The notes under the pieces: generated by a model | What the model saw: only the letters and a program-made list of their open reading frames with translations | Told to the model about the DNA's origin: nothing | Databases searched by the model: none | Shown: positions 1 to 6,533 of the stretch, piece by piece | Numbering within the stretch: position 1 is the first letter of the stretch | Layout: each line of letters starts with the position of its first letter | Assembly (NCBI GenBank): GCA_035536235.1 | Contig: DATLOQ010000046.1 | Location: 1-16,771, forward strand | Length of the DNA stretch: 16,771 nucleotides | Source: DATLNF01 sp035536235 | Lineage (GTDB): Bacteria > Actinomycetota > Actinomycetes > BP-191 | Reading direction: 5' to 3' | Made by a program: the position numbers and the translations under genes

Positions 1-23
1 AGTCGCGCAGCGTCGTCGTCACG

Positions 24-95
24 TGGGCGAGGAGGGTGTCGAACCCCCGGCATCCGCGTTGTAAGCGCGGCGCTCTACCGCTGAGCTACTCGCCC
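24..95 (-). tRNA. tRNA-Val (anticodon UAC)
   Basis: On the minus strand the sequence folds into a complete 72-nt cloverleaf. The acceptor stem is GGGCGAG paired with CTCGCCC, and the D-arm contains TAGCTCAG. The anticodon stem CCGCG/CGCGG holds the loop CTTACAA, and the T-arm is GGGGG-TTCGACA-CCCTC with one G-U pair. The anticodon is TAC (complement of positions 61-63), which reads GUA valine codons. The discriminator base is A and no 3' CCA is encoded, so CCA must be added after transcription, as is common in actinobacteria. It lies 50 bases downstream of the zinc-ribbon gene on the same strand. Confidence 0.96.
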
Positions 96-145
96 GGTAA
101 GCCACGACAGGCTACCGACACCGCCGCTGCTGCCCGCCCGCACAC

Positions 146-487
146 TCAGGGACTCGTGCCGCCGAAGACCTTGCGCAGCGCAGTGGAGACGTCGGCGGCA
201 AGAGCTCCAGGCGCCGGCTGGTGAGGCGGGCCGGGCGCGGCGTCCCCCGGGTCCCCACCGGCCTCCTCGCCAGCCGCGCCGCACGCCAGGCATCGGGTAT
301 CACCCAGCGAGCGCACCAGTCGAGTCGACCCGCAGGCGGCGCACTCGTCGAGGGCAGCTTCCCAGTCGTGCTCCTGCTGACAGCTCGGGCAGACCAGCAC
401 CTGGGTGCCGGCCAGCACGCCGCGCTTCCACGGGGAGGCGCCCCGACCGGGGTCGCTCTGCCGGCGATCGCAGCGGTAGCACGGCAT
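146..487 (-). CDS. Small double zinc-ribbon protein
   Basis: A 113-residue protein of unknown function. Eight cysteines fall into four CxxC knuckles: C3/C6, C33/C36, C49/C52 and C66/C69. This spacing fits two consecutive zinc ribbons in the first 70 residues. The rest (about 71-113) is Gly/Pro/Ala-rich and probably disordered, ending in a short helical piece. The ATG at 487 puts the first knuckle at the extreme N-terminus (MPCYRC), which fixes the start. It follows ahpE by 24 bases on the same strand and is probably co-transcribed with it. Small zinc-ribbon proteins of this look are common hypothetical proteins in actinobacteria. Nucleic-acid or protein binding would be a guess from the fold, and a redox link is suggested only by its position. 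Confidence 0.82.
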   Translation of the reverse strand: MPCYRCDRRQSDPGRGASPWKRGVLAGTQVLVCPSCQQEHDWEAALDECAACGSTRLVRSLGDTRCLACGAAGEEAGGDPGDAAPGPPHQPAPGALAADVSTALRKVFGGTSP

Positions 488-511
488 CGGAGTACGGCGA
501 GGCGGGTTTGG

Positions 512-985
512 CTAGAGCTCGGCGAGCGCCTTGGCGTACTCCGCGTGGTCGCGGGCGTCGGGGATGGCGTTCATCGTCTTCCAGCGCACGATCCCCGCCT
601 TGTCGATGACGTACGTCGCGCGAGTCGCCACTCCCTTGGTCTCGTCGAAGCAGCCATACGCCTGCGCGACGGCGCCGTGCGGCCAGAAGTCACTGAGCAG
701 CGGGAAGGTGAAGCCCTGCTGGTTGGCCCACACCTTGTGACTCGGCGACGGCGCCACGGAGATGCTCAGCACCTGCACGTCGTCGTTCTCGAAGGTGGGC
801 AGCTCGCTCTGCACTGCGCACAGCTCGCCCTCGCAGATGCCGGTGAAGGCGAGCGGATGGAAGATCAGCACGACGTTCTTCTCGCCGGCGAAGCTGGCTA
901 GGGAGACCACCTCGTTGTTCTGGTCCTTGAGCGCGAAGTCGGGTGCGGGCTGGCCGACGTCGACAGAGCGGATGTTGTCAGACAC
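512..985 (-). CDS. ahpE: AhpE-type peroxiredoxin
   Basis: A 157-residue thioredoxin-fold peroxidase that reduces hydroperoxides and peroxynitrite in the cytoplasm. The peroxidatic site P44-x3-T48-x2-C51 lies in the segment HPLAFTGIC, and R122 is the expected active-site arginine. The stretches FTFPLLSDFWPHGAV and QAYG closely resemble Mycobacterium tuberculosis AhpE (Rv2238c), and the length is normal. Unlike the one-Cys mycobacterial enzyme, it has extra cysteines at C56 and C112. C51 and C56 form a CxxxxC pair like that of BCP/PrxQ two-Cys enzymes. The GTG start at 985 is chosen because AGGAGGA lies 8 bases upstream. It heads a minus-strand unit with the zinc-ribbon gene and diverges from the mycothiol-type enzyme gene. 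Confidence 0.95.
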   Translation of the reverse strand: MSDNIRSVDVGQPAPDFALKDQNNEVVSLASFAGEKNVVLIFHPLAFTGICEGELCAVQSELPTFENDDVQVLSISVAPSPSHKVWANQQGFTFPLLSDFWPHGAVAQAYGCFDETKGVATRATYVIDKAGIVRWKTMNAIPDARDHAEYAKALAEL

Positions 986-993
986 AGTGGGGG

Positions 994-1000
994 TCCTCCT
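994..1000 (-). promoter_or_regulatory. Ribosome binding site of ahpE
   Basis: The minus strand reads AGGAGGA, a near-perfect Shine-Dalgarno sequence 8 bases before the GTG at 985-983. It decides the start of ahpE in favour of this GTG. Confidence 0.85.
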
Positions 1001-1039
1001 GGAGCGGGTAGCGGGGTGCGGGGCCGGAGCGCCGCCGCT

Positions 1040-1045
1040 TAGATT
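1040..1045 (+). promoter_or_regulatory. Putative -10 box of a leaderless transcript
   Basis: TAGATT fits the actinobacterial TANNNT -10 consensus and ends 6 bases before the ATG at 1052. No Shine-Dalgarno sequence is present, so transcription probably starts at or next to the ATG. No convincing -35 box is visible about 17 bases further upstream. The assignment rests on position and consensus only. Confidence 0.45.
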
Positions 1046-1051
1046 ACGACG

Positions 1052-1945
1052 ATGGTACCGACGCCCGGCCGGGGGCTGTCCTCCGCCCCCTTAGCGCCGC
1101 TGCTCGATCGGATGGCGCGGTCGTGGCAGCTGTTCGTCGAGGTCGCCGAGTCGGCCGACCTCGACGCGCCGACTCGGCTGCCCGGGTGGCAGGCCCGCGA
1201 CGTCGTCGTGCACTTGGGCACCTGGGACGACCGGGCGCCGCTGATCGATGCGATCAGATCTGCACGAGCGGGCGCCGACGGTGCGCCGATGGATCCGGAC
1301 ACGGTGAACGCAGCAGTGATCGCCGAGCACCGGGACGCGTCGGACGATGAGGTGCTCGACGCACTGCGCCGCAGCAGAGACGGCATTCTCGCGATCAACC
1401 GGCGAGAGCTCGCGACGCTGGCGACCGCGCCGGCGATGAGCATGCTCGGCCCGCTGCCGCTGGCCGGGCTGGTGCACGCCGGCTGCTATGAGCTCGCCGT
1501 GCACGCCCTGGACCTGCACGCTGCCGGCGCAGTCGCACCGGACCCCGCTCTGCTCGACGCTGGGCTGGCCGCGCTCATCGACGTGACGGGAGCGCTCGCC
1601 GCGCGGCACGGCATCACCATCGCGGTGAGCGCCCAGACTCCTACGGGCGGGTGGCGCGCTGAGATCGAGGAAGACCAGTGGACCACGACGGCCGTTCCTG
1701 CGGGATCAGTGGCCGGGCCAGCCATTCTCGGTACGGCGGTCGACGTCCTGGATGCCTCAGCCGGGCGCGTCGGCGTACCGGTCCTGCTGCTGCAGCGGCG
1801 GATCGTGGTCCAGGACCTGACGCAGTTCCTCCGGCTCGCGCCGCTGGTCGAGCAGGTGCCGGGTATCCCCGGCGCAGCCCTGCTGAGCCGGGCCGCCGCC
1901 ACGGTGACGGGCCTGACCGGCTTGCTCAGCCGGCTCCGCAGGTAG
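1052..1945 (+). CDS. Mycothiol-dependent maleylpyruvate isomerase-like (DinB-fold) protein
   Basis: A 297-residue protein of the DinB/maleylpyruvate isomerase N-terminal superfamily. Characterised members are metal-dependent enzymes that use mycothiol for isomerisation or S-transfer. The N-terminal four-helix bundle carries the expected metal triad: H54 in the LPGWQARDVVVHL segment, then E147 and H151 in GCYELAVHALDL. This matches the His-Glu-His spacing reported for the Corynebacterium enzyme. Residues about 185-297 form a second domain ending in a hydrophobic, helical tail. The real substrate is unknown, and no gentisate or other aromatic-degradation genes are nearby, so the isomerase name describes the family only. 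It diverges from ahpE, and both would fit thiol or redox metabolism. The ATG lacks a ribosome binding site, consistent with leaderless translation. Confidence 0.82.
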   Translation: MVPTPGRGLSSAPLAPLLDRMARSWQLFVEVAESADLDAPTRLPGWQARDVVVHLGTWDDRAPLIDAIRSARAGADGAPMDPDTVNAAVIAEHRDASDDEVLDALRRSRDGILAINRRELATLATAPAMSMLGPLPLAGLVHAGCYELAVHALDLHAAGAVAPDPALLDAGLAALIDVTGALAARHGITIAVSAQTPTGGWRAEIEEDQWTTTAVPAGSVAGPAILGTAVDVLDASAGRVGVPVLLLQRRIVVQDLTQFLRLAPLVEQVPGIPGAALLSRAAATVTGLTGLLSRLRR

Positions 1946-1960
1946 GCCGGGAACGACGGC

Positions 1961-1977
1961 CGCCCCGGGACCGGGCG
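1961..1977. terminator. Possible terminator between convergent genes
   Basis: CGCCC and GGGCG form a 5-bp GC stem around a 7-base loop in the 35-base gap between two convergent stop codons. There is no T-tract. The position favours a bidirectional terminator, but the hairpin is short and could be chance in GC-rich DNA. Confidence 0.3.
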
Positions 1978-1980
1978 ACA

Positions 1981-2424
1981 CTACTGACGGCGCGCGGCCC
2001 GCTGGCCCTTGGGTACGACGAGACGCGACGCGGTCCAGTCCTGACCGGCCTGCACCGTCGACGTCTGAGCCAGCCCTGCAGTCGGCGCCGCGTCGATGAT
2101 GTCGCTCGGCTCGACGTGGCGGGCTCGGCCGGCCTTGGGGGTGAGCACCCAGATGGAGCCCGCCGCGTCGAGACGGGTGCGGGCGTCCATCAGCGCGTCG
2201 ACGAGGTCGCCGTCGTCCTCACGGAACCACAGGAGCACGACGTCGACGACGTCGTCGGAGTCCTCGTCGGTCAGCTCACCGCCGATCCGCTCGATCACCG
2301 CTTCGCGCAGCGTCGGGTCGACGTCGTCGTCGCGCCCTAACTCCAGCACGACCATGCCGGCCGTGATGCCCAACCGGTCAGCCGCTGTGCGCTGACCCGC
2401 CGCGTCTCCCGCGGTGGACGTCAC
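1981..2424 (-). CDS. DUF3052 family protein
   Basis: A 147-residue cytoplasmic protein of the actinobacterial DUF3052 family; no biochemical function is known. Hallmarks are the N-terminal AADRLGI...VLELGRDDDVD segment (about 14-36), the acidic LTDEDSDDVVDVVLLWFRED stretch (51-70), then WVLTPKAGR (92-100), VEPSDI (104-109) and a basic C-terminus. The family commonly lies next to aceE, as Rv2239c does near Rv2241. The open frame continues upstream to 2565, but the extra N-terminus is not family-like. The GTG at 2424 is chosen because GGAGG lies 6 bases before it; an ATG at 2442 is the alternative and would add six residues. It diverges from aceE and converges with the isomerase-like gene. Confidence 0.88.
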   Translation of the reverse strand: MTSTAGDAAGQRTAADRLGITAGMVVLELGRDDDVDPTLREAVIERIGGELTDEDSDDVVDVVLLWFREDDGDLVDALMDARTRLDAAGSIWVLTPKAGRARHVEPSDIIDAAPTAGLAQTSTVQAGQDWTASRLVVPKGQRAARRQ

Positions 2425-2597
2425 CGTCGGCCTCCCTGTCATGTCCTGGTGGACGTCATGTCCACGAATGTGGCGCTGTGCAAATCTGATCGGCGCCAGG
2501 GTAGTCCAAACACCGCCGAGGGGTCGCGTGCAGGCGCCCAGGGCAGAATGGCCAGAGCACGCCATGTCTGAGCAGGTGAGCAGCGTGAGGAGTCTGG
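2425..2597. other. Divergent intergenic region between DUF3052 gene and aceE
   Basis: These 173 bases must hold the promoters of two divergent genes. A less GC-rich core near 2478-2510 is the likely promoter zone, but I find no convincing -35/-10 pair on either strand. The best partial match is TTGGAC on the minus strand (2509-2504), with no good -10 at the right spacing. TGAGGAG at 2586-2592 is the ribosome binding site of aceE, 5 bases before its GTG. Confidence 0.55.
2431..2437 (-). promoter_or_regulatory. Ribosome binding site fixing the DUF3052 start
   Basis: The minus strand reads AGGGAGG, with GGAGG ending 6 bases before the GTG at 2424. The competing ATG at 2442 has only a weak AGGA directly in front. 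This supports the shorter product. Confidence 0.65.
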
Positions 2598-5333
2598 GTG
2601 AGCACCGACCGAACCAACCCGGTCATCACCGACGGGCTGCCCAGCCAGCTGCCGGACGTCGACGCCAGTGAGACGGCGGAATGGCTCGAGTCGCTCGACG
2701 GAATCGTCGCCGAGCAGGGCCGCGGCCGAGCGCGGTTCCTCATGCTCAAGCTGCTCGAGCGCGCCCGGGCGCAGCAGGTCGGGGTGCCCGGGCTGACCAG
2801 CACGGACTACATCAACACCATCCCGCCGGAGCGCGAGCCGTGGTTCCCCGGCGACGAGCACCTCGAACGTCGGATCCGGGCCTACATCCGATGGAACGCC
2901 GCGGTCATGGTCAGCCGGGCCAACCGGCCGGGGCTCGGCGTCGGCGGGCACATCGCCACCTATGCCTCCAGCGCGAGCCTGTACGAGATCGGCTTCAACC
3001 ACTTTTTCCGCGGTCACGACCACGGCGAGAGCGGCGACCAGATCTTCATCCAGGGCCACGGCTCCCCTGGCATCTACGCCCGGGCGTTCCTCGAGGGCCG
3101 GCTGACGGAGGCCCAGCTCGACGCCTTCCGCCAGGAGAGCAAGCCCGGCGGGCTGTCGTCGTACCCGCACCCGCGGCTGATGCCGGACTTCTGGGAGTTC
3201 CCCACGGTCTCCATGGGCCTGGGCGCGATTACCGCGATCTACCAGGCGAGGTTCAACCGCTACCTGCACGCGCGGCAGATCAAGGACACCTCGAAGTCGC
3301 GGGTGTGGTGCTTCCTGGGCGACGGGGAGATGGACGAGCCCGAGTCGCTCGGCGCCATCGGCGTCGCGGCCCGCGAGGAGCTCGACAACCTGACCTTCGT
3401 CGTCAACTGCAACTTGCAGCGCCTGGACGGCCCCGTCCGCGGCAACGGCAAGATCATGCAAGAGCTCGAGTCGACGTTCCGCGGCGCCGGCTGGAATGTC
3501 GTCAAAGTCGTCTGGGGCCGCGAGTGGGACAGCCTGCTCGCCCGTGACTCCGACGGCGTACTGGTCAATGCGATGAACACCACCCCAGACGGCCAGTTCC
3601 AGACCTACTCGGTCGAATCCGGTGCCTACATCCGCGACCATTTCTTCGGCCGCGATCCACGGCTGCGCAAGATGGTGGAGCACCTGAGCGACGACCAGCT
3701 GCGGGCGCTGCCGCGGGGTGGGCACGACTACCGCAAGGTCTACGCCGCGTTCAAAGCCGCCACCGAGCACCACGGCCAGCCGACAGTCATCCTCGCGCAC
3801 ACCATCAAGGGCTGGACGCTGGGCCCGGACTTCGAGGCGCGCAACGCGACCCACCAGATGAAGAAGCTCACCGTCGAGGCGCTCAAGACGTTCCGCGACC
3901 GGCTCTACCTCGACATCACCGACGCCCAGCTCGAAGGCGACCTGCCCCCCTACTTCCACCCGGGTGAGGCCTCCGACGAGGTGCAGTACCTGCTGGAGCG
4001 CCGGGCCGCGCTCGGCGGGCACATGCCGCGGCGCGTCGTACGGGAGAAGACGCTGCCGCTGCCCGCCGACGATGCCTACGCGGACATGCTGGCTGGATCC
4101 GGCAAGCAGTCCGTCGCGACGACGATGGCCTTCGTCCGGATGCTCAAAGACGTCCTGAAGACCAAGGAGTTCGGCCGGCGGATCGTGCCGATCATCCCCG
4201 ACGAGGCGCGTACCTTCGGCATGGACTCGCTCTTCCCCAGCCTGAAGATCTACAGCCCGCACGGCCAGCGCTACGACGCCGTCGACCGAGAGCTGCTGCT
4301 GTCCTACAAGGAGTCGCAGCAGGGCCAGATCCTGCACGAGGGCATCAGCGAGGCCGGCTCGATGGCGTCGATGCACGCGGCCGGCACGTCGTACGCCACT
4401 CATGGCGAGCCGACGATCCCGCTCTACATCTTCTACTCGATGTTCGGCTTCCAGCGGATCGCCGACTCGATCTGGGCCTTCGCCGACGCGCTGGGGCGCG
4501 GATTCCTGCTGGGCGCGACGGCGGGCCGCACGACGCTCAACGGCGAGGGCCTGCAGCACCAGGACGGCCACTCGCTGCTCATCGCGTCGACCAACCCCGC
4601 CTGCGTGAGCTACGACCCTGCCTGGGCCTACGAAGTCGCCGTGATCTTCCAAGACGGCATCCGGCGGATGTACGGGGAGGCTGCGGAGAACGTCTTCTTC
4701 TACCTGACCCTCTACAACGAGCCCTACGTTCAGCCAGCCATGCCAGAAGGCGTGACCGAGGGCATCCTCCGGGGGCTGTACCGCTTCGCCGCTGCGGCAG
4801 AGGGGCCGACCGTCCGCGCCCAGCTGCTGGCATCCGGCATCGCCGTACGCCTGGCCGTCGAGGCTCAGACGATGCTGGCGGCCGACTGGGGGGTCGGCGC
4901 CGACGTGTGGAGCGTCACCAGCTGGACGGAGCTGCGCCGGGACGCGCTCGCTGCCGAGGAGCACAACCTGCTGCACCCGGAGGAGACCCCGCGGGTGCCG
5001 TACGTGACCAGCGCGCTCGCCGGCGCGCCCGGGCCGGTGGTCGCGGTCAGCGACTGGATGGCTGCCGTGCCCGACCAGATCGCCCGGTGGGTGCCCGGTG
5101 ACTGGACGTCACTCGGCACCGACGGCTTCGGGCGCAGCGACACCCGGGCGGCGCTGCGGCGTCACTTCCACATCGACGCCGAGAGCATCGTGGTCGCCAC
5201 CCTGTCGCGGCTCGCTGCGGCGGGAGAGGTCAAGCCGGAGGTGGTGGGCGAGGCGGTCGCGCGCTATCGGCTGCTGGACGACGAGGCCACCGGCACGGCG
5301 GCGGCGACCGTCGAAGACACCCCGGCAACCTGA
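2598..5333 (+). CDS. aceE: Pyruvate dehydrogenase E1 component, homodimeric type
   Basis: A 911-residue thiamine-diphosphate enzyme that decarboxylates pyruvate and acetylates the lipoyl group of E2, feeding acetyl-CoA into the TCA cycle. The length fits the family (E. coli AceE 887). Residues 241-247 (GDGEMDE) start the ThDP/Mg motif, which continues through N270-C-N-L-Q-R-L-D-G-P. H118 (GGHIATYAS) and H154 (GHGSPG) match conserved active-site histidines, and H419 in NATHQMKKL matches the flexible-loop catalytic histidine. The transketolase-like central and C-terminal domains are complete (EGISEAGSM, GRTTLNGEGLQHQDGHS). The GTG start has TGAGGAG 5 bases upstream. No E2 or E3 gene lies in the window, so aceE appears monocistronic, as it commonly is in actinobacteria. 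It ends at a strong hairpin. Confidence 0.98.
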   Translation: MSTDRTNPVITDGLPSQLPDVDASETAEWLESLDGIVAEQGRGRARFLMLKLLERARAQQVGVPGLTSTDYINTIPPEREPWFPGDEHLERRIRAYIRWNAAVMVSRANRPGLGVGGHIATYASSASLYEIGFNHFFRGHDHGESGDQIFIQGHGSPGIYARAFLEGRLTEAQLDAFRQESKPGGLSSYPHPRLMPDFWEFPTVSMGLGAITAIYQARFNRYLHARQIKDTSKSRVWCFLGDGEMDEPESLGAIGVAAREELDNLTFVVNCNLQRLDGPVRGNGKIMQELESTFRGAGWNVVKVVWGREWDSLLARDSDGVLVNAMNTTPDGQFQTYSVESGAYIRDHFFGRDPRLRKMVEHLSDDQLRALPRGGHDYRKVYAAFKAATEHHGQPTVILAHTIKGWTLGPDFEARNATHQMKKLTVEALKTFRDRLYLDITDAQLEGDLPPYFHPGEASDEVQYLLERRAALGGHMPRRVVREKTLPLPADDAYADMLAGSGKQSVATTMAFVRMLKDVLKTKEFGRRIVPIIPDEARTFGMDSLFPSLKIYSPHGQRYDAVDRELLLSYKESQQGQILHEGISEAGSMASMHAAGTSYATHGEPTIPLYIFYSMFGFQRIADSIWAFADALGRGFLLGATAGRTTLNGEGLQHQDGHSLLIASTNPACVSYDPAWAYEVAVIFQDGIRRMYGEAAENVFFYLTLYNEPYVQPAMPEGVTEGILRGLYRFAAAAEGPTVRAQLLASGIAVRLAVEAQTMLAADWGVGADVWSVTSWTELRRDALAAEEHNLLHPEETPRVPYVTSALAGAPGPVVAVSDWMAAVPDQIARWVPGDWTSLGTDGFGRSDTRAALRRHFHIDAESIVVATLSRLAAAGEVKPEVVGEAVARYRLLDDEATGTAAATVEDTPAT

Positions 5334-5369
5334 CATTCCCGCGACCGAACCCGCCCTCCCCCTAACGAC

Positions 5370-5405
5370 TTCACCCGCCCAACCTGGAAAGGTTGAGCGG
5401 GTGAA
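5370..5405. terminator. Strong bidirectional hairpin terminator
   Basis: TTCACCCGC pairs with GCGGGTGAA (9 bp). After one C/A mismatch, CAACCT pairs with AGGTTG (6 bp) around a GGAA tetraloop. It sits between the stop codons of two convergent genes (5333 and 5426), where it can terminate both. No T-tract follows on either side, as is usual for actinobacterial hairpins. Confidence 0.85.
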
Positions 5406-5425
5406 GGTGAACAGCTGAGAGCGGG

Positions 5426-6262
5426 CTACTGGCGAGCGCGACCCACCGAGAGCGAGGTGCCGCCGGCGACCACCATGAGGCCGCCGACCAGGAAGGCAAG
5501 CTGCAGCGGCACGCCGTTACCGGTGCGTGGGAGCACGGCGCCGGCCACCTGGGCAGCTCCGAGCACCTGCGCCGGCGCCGGAGCGGTGAAGGAGCGGGAC
5601 AGCTGCACGCCCAGCACGGAAGCCGGCTCCGGAGCCGCTGCCGGGCGGACGATCCGCGCTCCGAGCACACCGGCGGGCTGAATCCGGCGAGCGGCCTTTG
5701 CGGCCGGTGCCTTTCTCGCGGCAGGCGCCCTCTTGGTCGCTGCCGGCGCCTTCTGCACAGCGGGTGCCGGTGCGGCGACCGGGGGGCGAGCCGGGACCGG
5801 CGGGTTGGTCACCGTTCCGTCGAAGACCACGCCACCGAAGGTGGTGGTGACGGCGCTGCGCGGTGCCGTCAGCGTCACGGGCGTGGAGACAGTGACGACG
5901 GGCGCGGAAACCGGGGTGACGACCGTGTCGGCGTCGTCCTTGTCCTTGTCCTTGTCCTTGTCCTTCTTGGGGCCGCCGCAGAGGCCGTTGTTGTCGTCCT
6001 CGCGGTCGTCGTCGTTGCCGCAGCCGTTGTTGCCGTCGAAGTCGTCGGTGCCCTGGCTCCCGGCGGCCAAGTCGCCTACCGGGAACGGCTTGTCAACGCC
6101 CCCACCGTCCGGGTTCGACGTCGAGCCGCCCTGGGTCGTGCCGGGCGCGGGGACGGCGGGCGCGGCGAAGGCCGACCCGGCGAGCGGAGCGATCCCGGTG
6201 GCACCCGCCAGCGCGAGCACGGTCAGCACCCGGCGGGTGGCGATGCGAGAGGAAGTGGCCAT
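5426..6262 (-). CDS. Secreted LPxTG cell-wall-anchored surface protein, repeat-rich
   Basis: A 278-residue exported protein with no recognised catalytic domain. Residues 1-33 are a signal peptide (RR, hydrophobic core, cleavage after AFA33). Residues 70-110 are rich in Asp/Asn/Gly, with C81 and C95, and end in a Lys-Asp repeat (99-110). A Val/Thr-rich segment (113-155) may be a small beta domain. Residues 156-193 are Pro/Ala/Lys-rich and wall-spanning in character. Three VLG motifs follow at 199, 217 and 233. L244-P-R-T-G248, a hydrophobic helix (about 251-268) and a basic GRARQ tail form a sortase signal. No sortase gene is in the window. The ATG at 6262 is chosen because it begins the signal peptide; the open frame upstream is not family-like. 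The gene diverges from the ECF sigma gene. Confidence 0.85.
   Translation of the reverse strand: MATSSRIATRRVLTVLALAGATGIAPLAGSAFAAPAVPAPGTTQGGSTSNPDGGGVDKPFPVGDLAAGSQGTDDFDGNNGCGNDDDREDDNNGLCGGPKKDKDKDKDKDDADTVVTPVSAPVVTVSTPVTLTAPRSAVTTTFGGVVFDGTVTNPPVPARPPVAAPAPAVQKAPAATKRAPAARKAPAAKAARRIQPAGVLGARIVRPAAAPEPASVLGVQLSRSFTAPAPAQVLGAAQVAGAVLPRTGNGVPLQLAFLVGGLMVVAGGTSLSVGRARQ
5936..5965 (-). repeat. Hexanucleotide tandem repeat, five copies
   Basis: GTCCTT occurs five times in tandem on the plus strand and encodes Lys-Asp dipeptides in the surface protein. Because the unit is six bases, changes in copy number would alter the length of the KD stretch without a frameshift. The repeat is perfect at nucleotide level, which points to recent slippage rather than only selection on the protein. 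Confidence 0.95.
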
Positions 6263-6331
6263 GACTGGAGCTCTTTCCGTAGTGAGTCGGTGACGGTGAG
6301 TAACACTGCGGGGGATTCCCGTCCGTTTCAC

Positions 6332-6425
6332 CGACAAACTGCATCCAGCGACAAAGATGACTAGCACCGCGGCCACACATGACTACCCTGAGTGAGGATA
6401 CGAGCGCAGTGAGTCACTAGTCATC
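6332..6425. promoter_or_regulatory. Candidate operator/promoter region with repeated AT-rich motifs
   Basis: The 271-base divergent region between the surface protein and the sigma gene contains several repeats. ATGACTA occurs at 6357-6363 and 6379-6385 (22 bases apart, about two helical turns) and inverted as TAGTCAT at 6418-6424. The outer copies extend to a 9-bp inverted repeat, GATGACTAG/CTAGTCATC. CGACAAA occurs at 6332-6338 and 6349-6355. AGTGAGTCACT at 6408-6418 is a palindrome with one central base. I could not assign a confident -35/-10 pair. Regulator binding is inferred from the repetition and position only. Confidence 0.4.
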
Positions 6426-6523
6426 GAGCGAGAAGTCACCTAGCCTCTCAGCAGGACGGGCCGAACCCGACGGGCCACCCCGGGCTCTCACTGGTTGACC
6501 TGGCCAACCGGACTGCCCGCTGC

Positions 6524-6528
6524 GAGGA
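6524..6528 (+). promoter_or_regulatory. Ribosome binding site fixing the sigma factor start
   Basis: GAGGA lies 5 bases before the GTG at 6534. A TTG at 6495 would lengthen the protein by 13 residues, but it sits inside a small inverted repeat and has no ribosome binding site. Confidence 0.6.
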
Positions 6529-6533
6529 CGGAC

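Noticed and set aside
221..901. 226-residue plus-strand open frame over the zinc-ribbon and ahpE genes
   Set aside because: It lies antisense to two well-supported genes and has no motif.
2443..2565. Longer N-terminus for the DUF3052 protein from an ATG at 2565
   Set aside because: The extra residues are unlike the family and the stretch is needed for divergent promoters. GGAGG supports the GTG at 2424.
2439..4976. 845-residue open frame antisense to aceE
   Set aside because: It mirrors aceE with high-GC codon bias, has an Arg/Val/Leu/Gly-rich composition without any domain, and lies opposite a fully conserved enzyme.
6263..6376. Longer N-terminus for the LPxTG protein from 6376
   Set aside because: It would place 38 residues before a clear signal peptide. 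The ATG at 6262 begins the signal peptide directly.
6493..6507. GGTTG/CAACC inverted repeat upstream of the sigma gene
   Set aside because: Five base pairs around a 7-base loop is too weak to claim an operator or attenuator. It is noted only because it covers the rejected TTG start.
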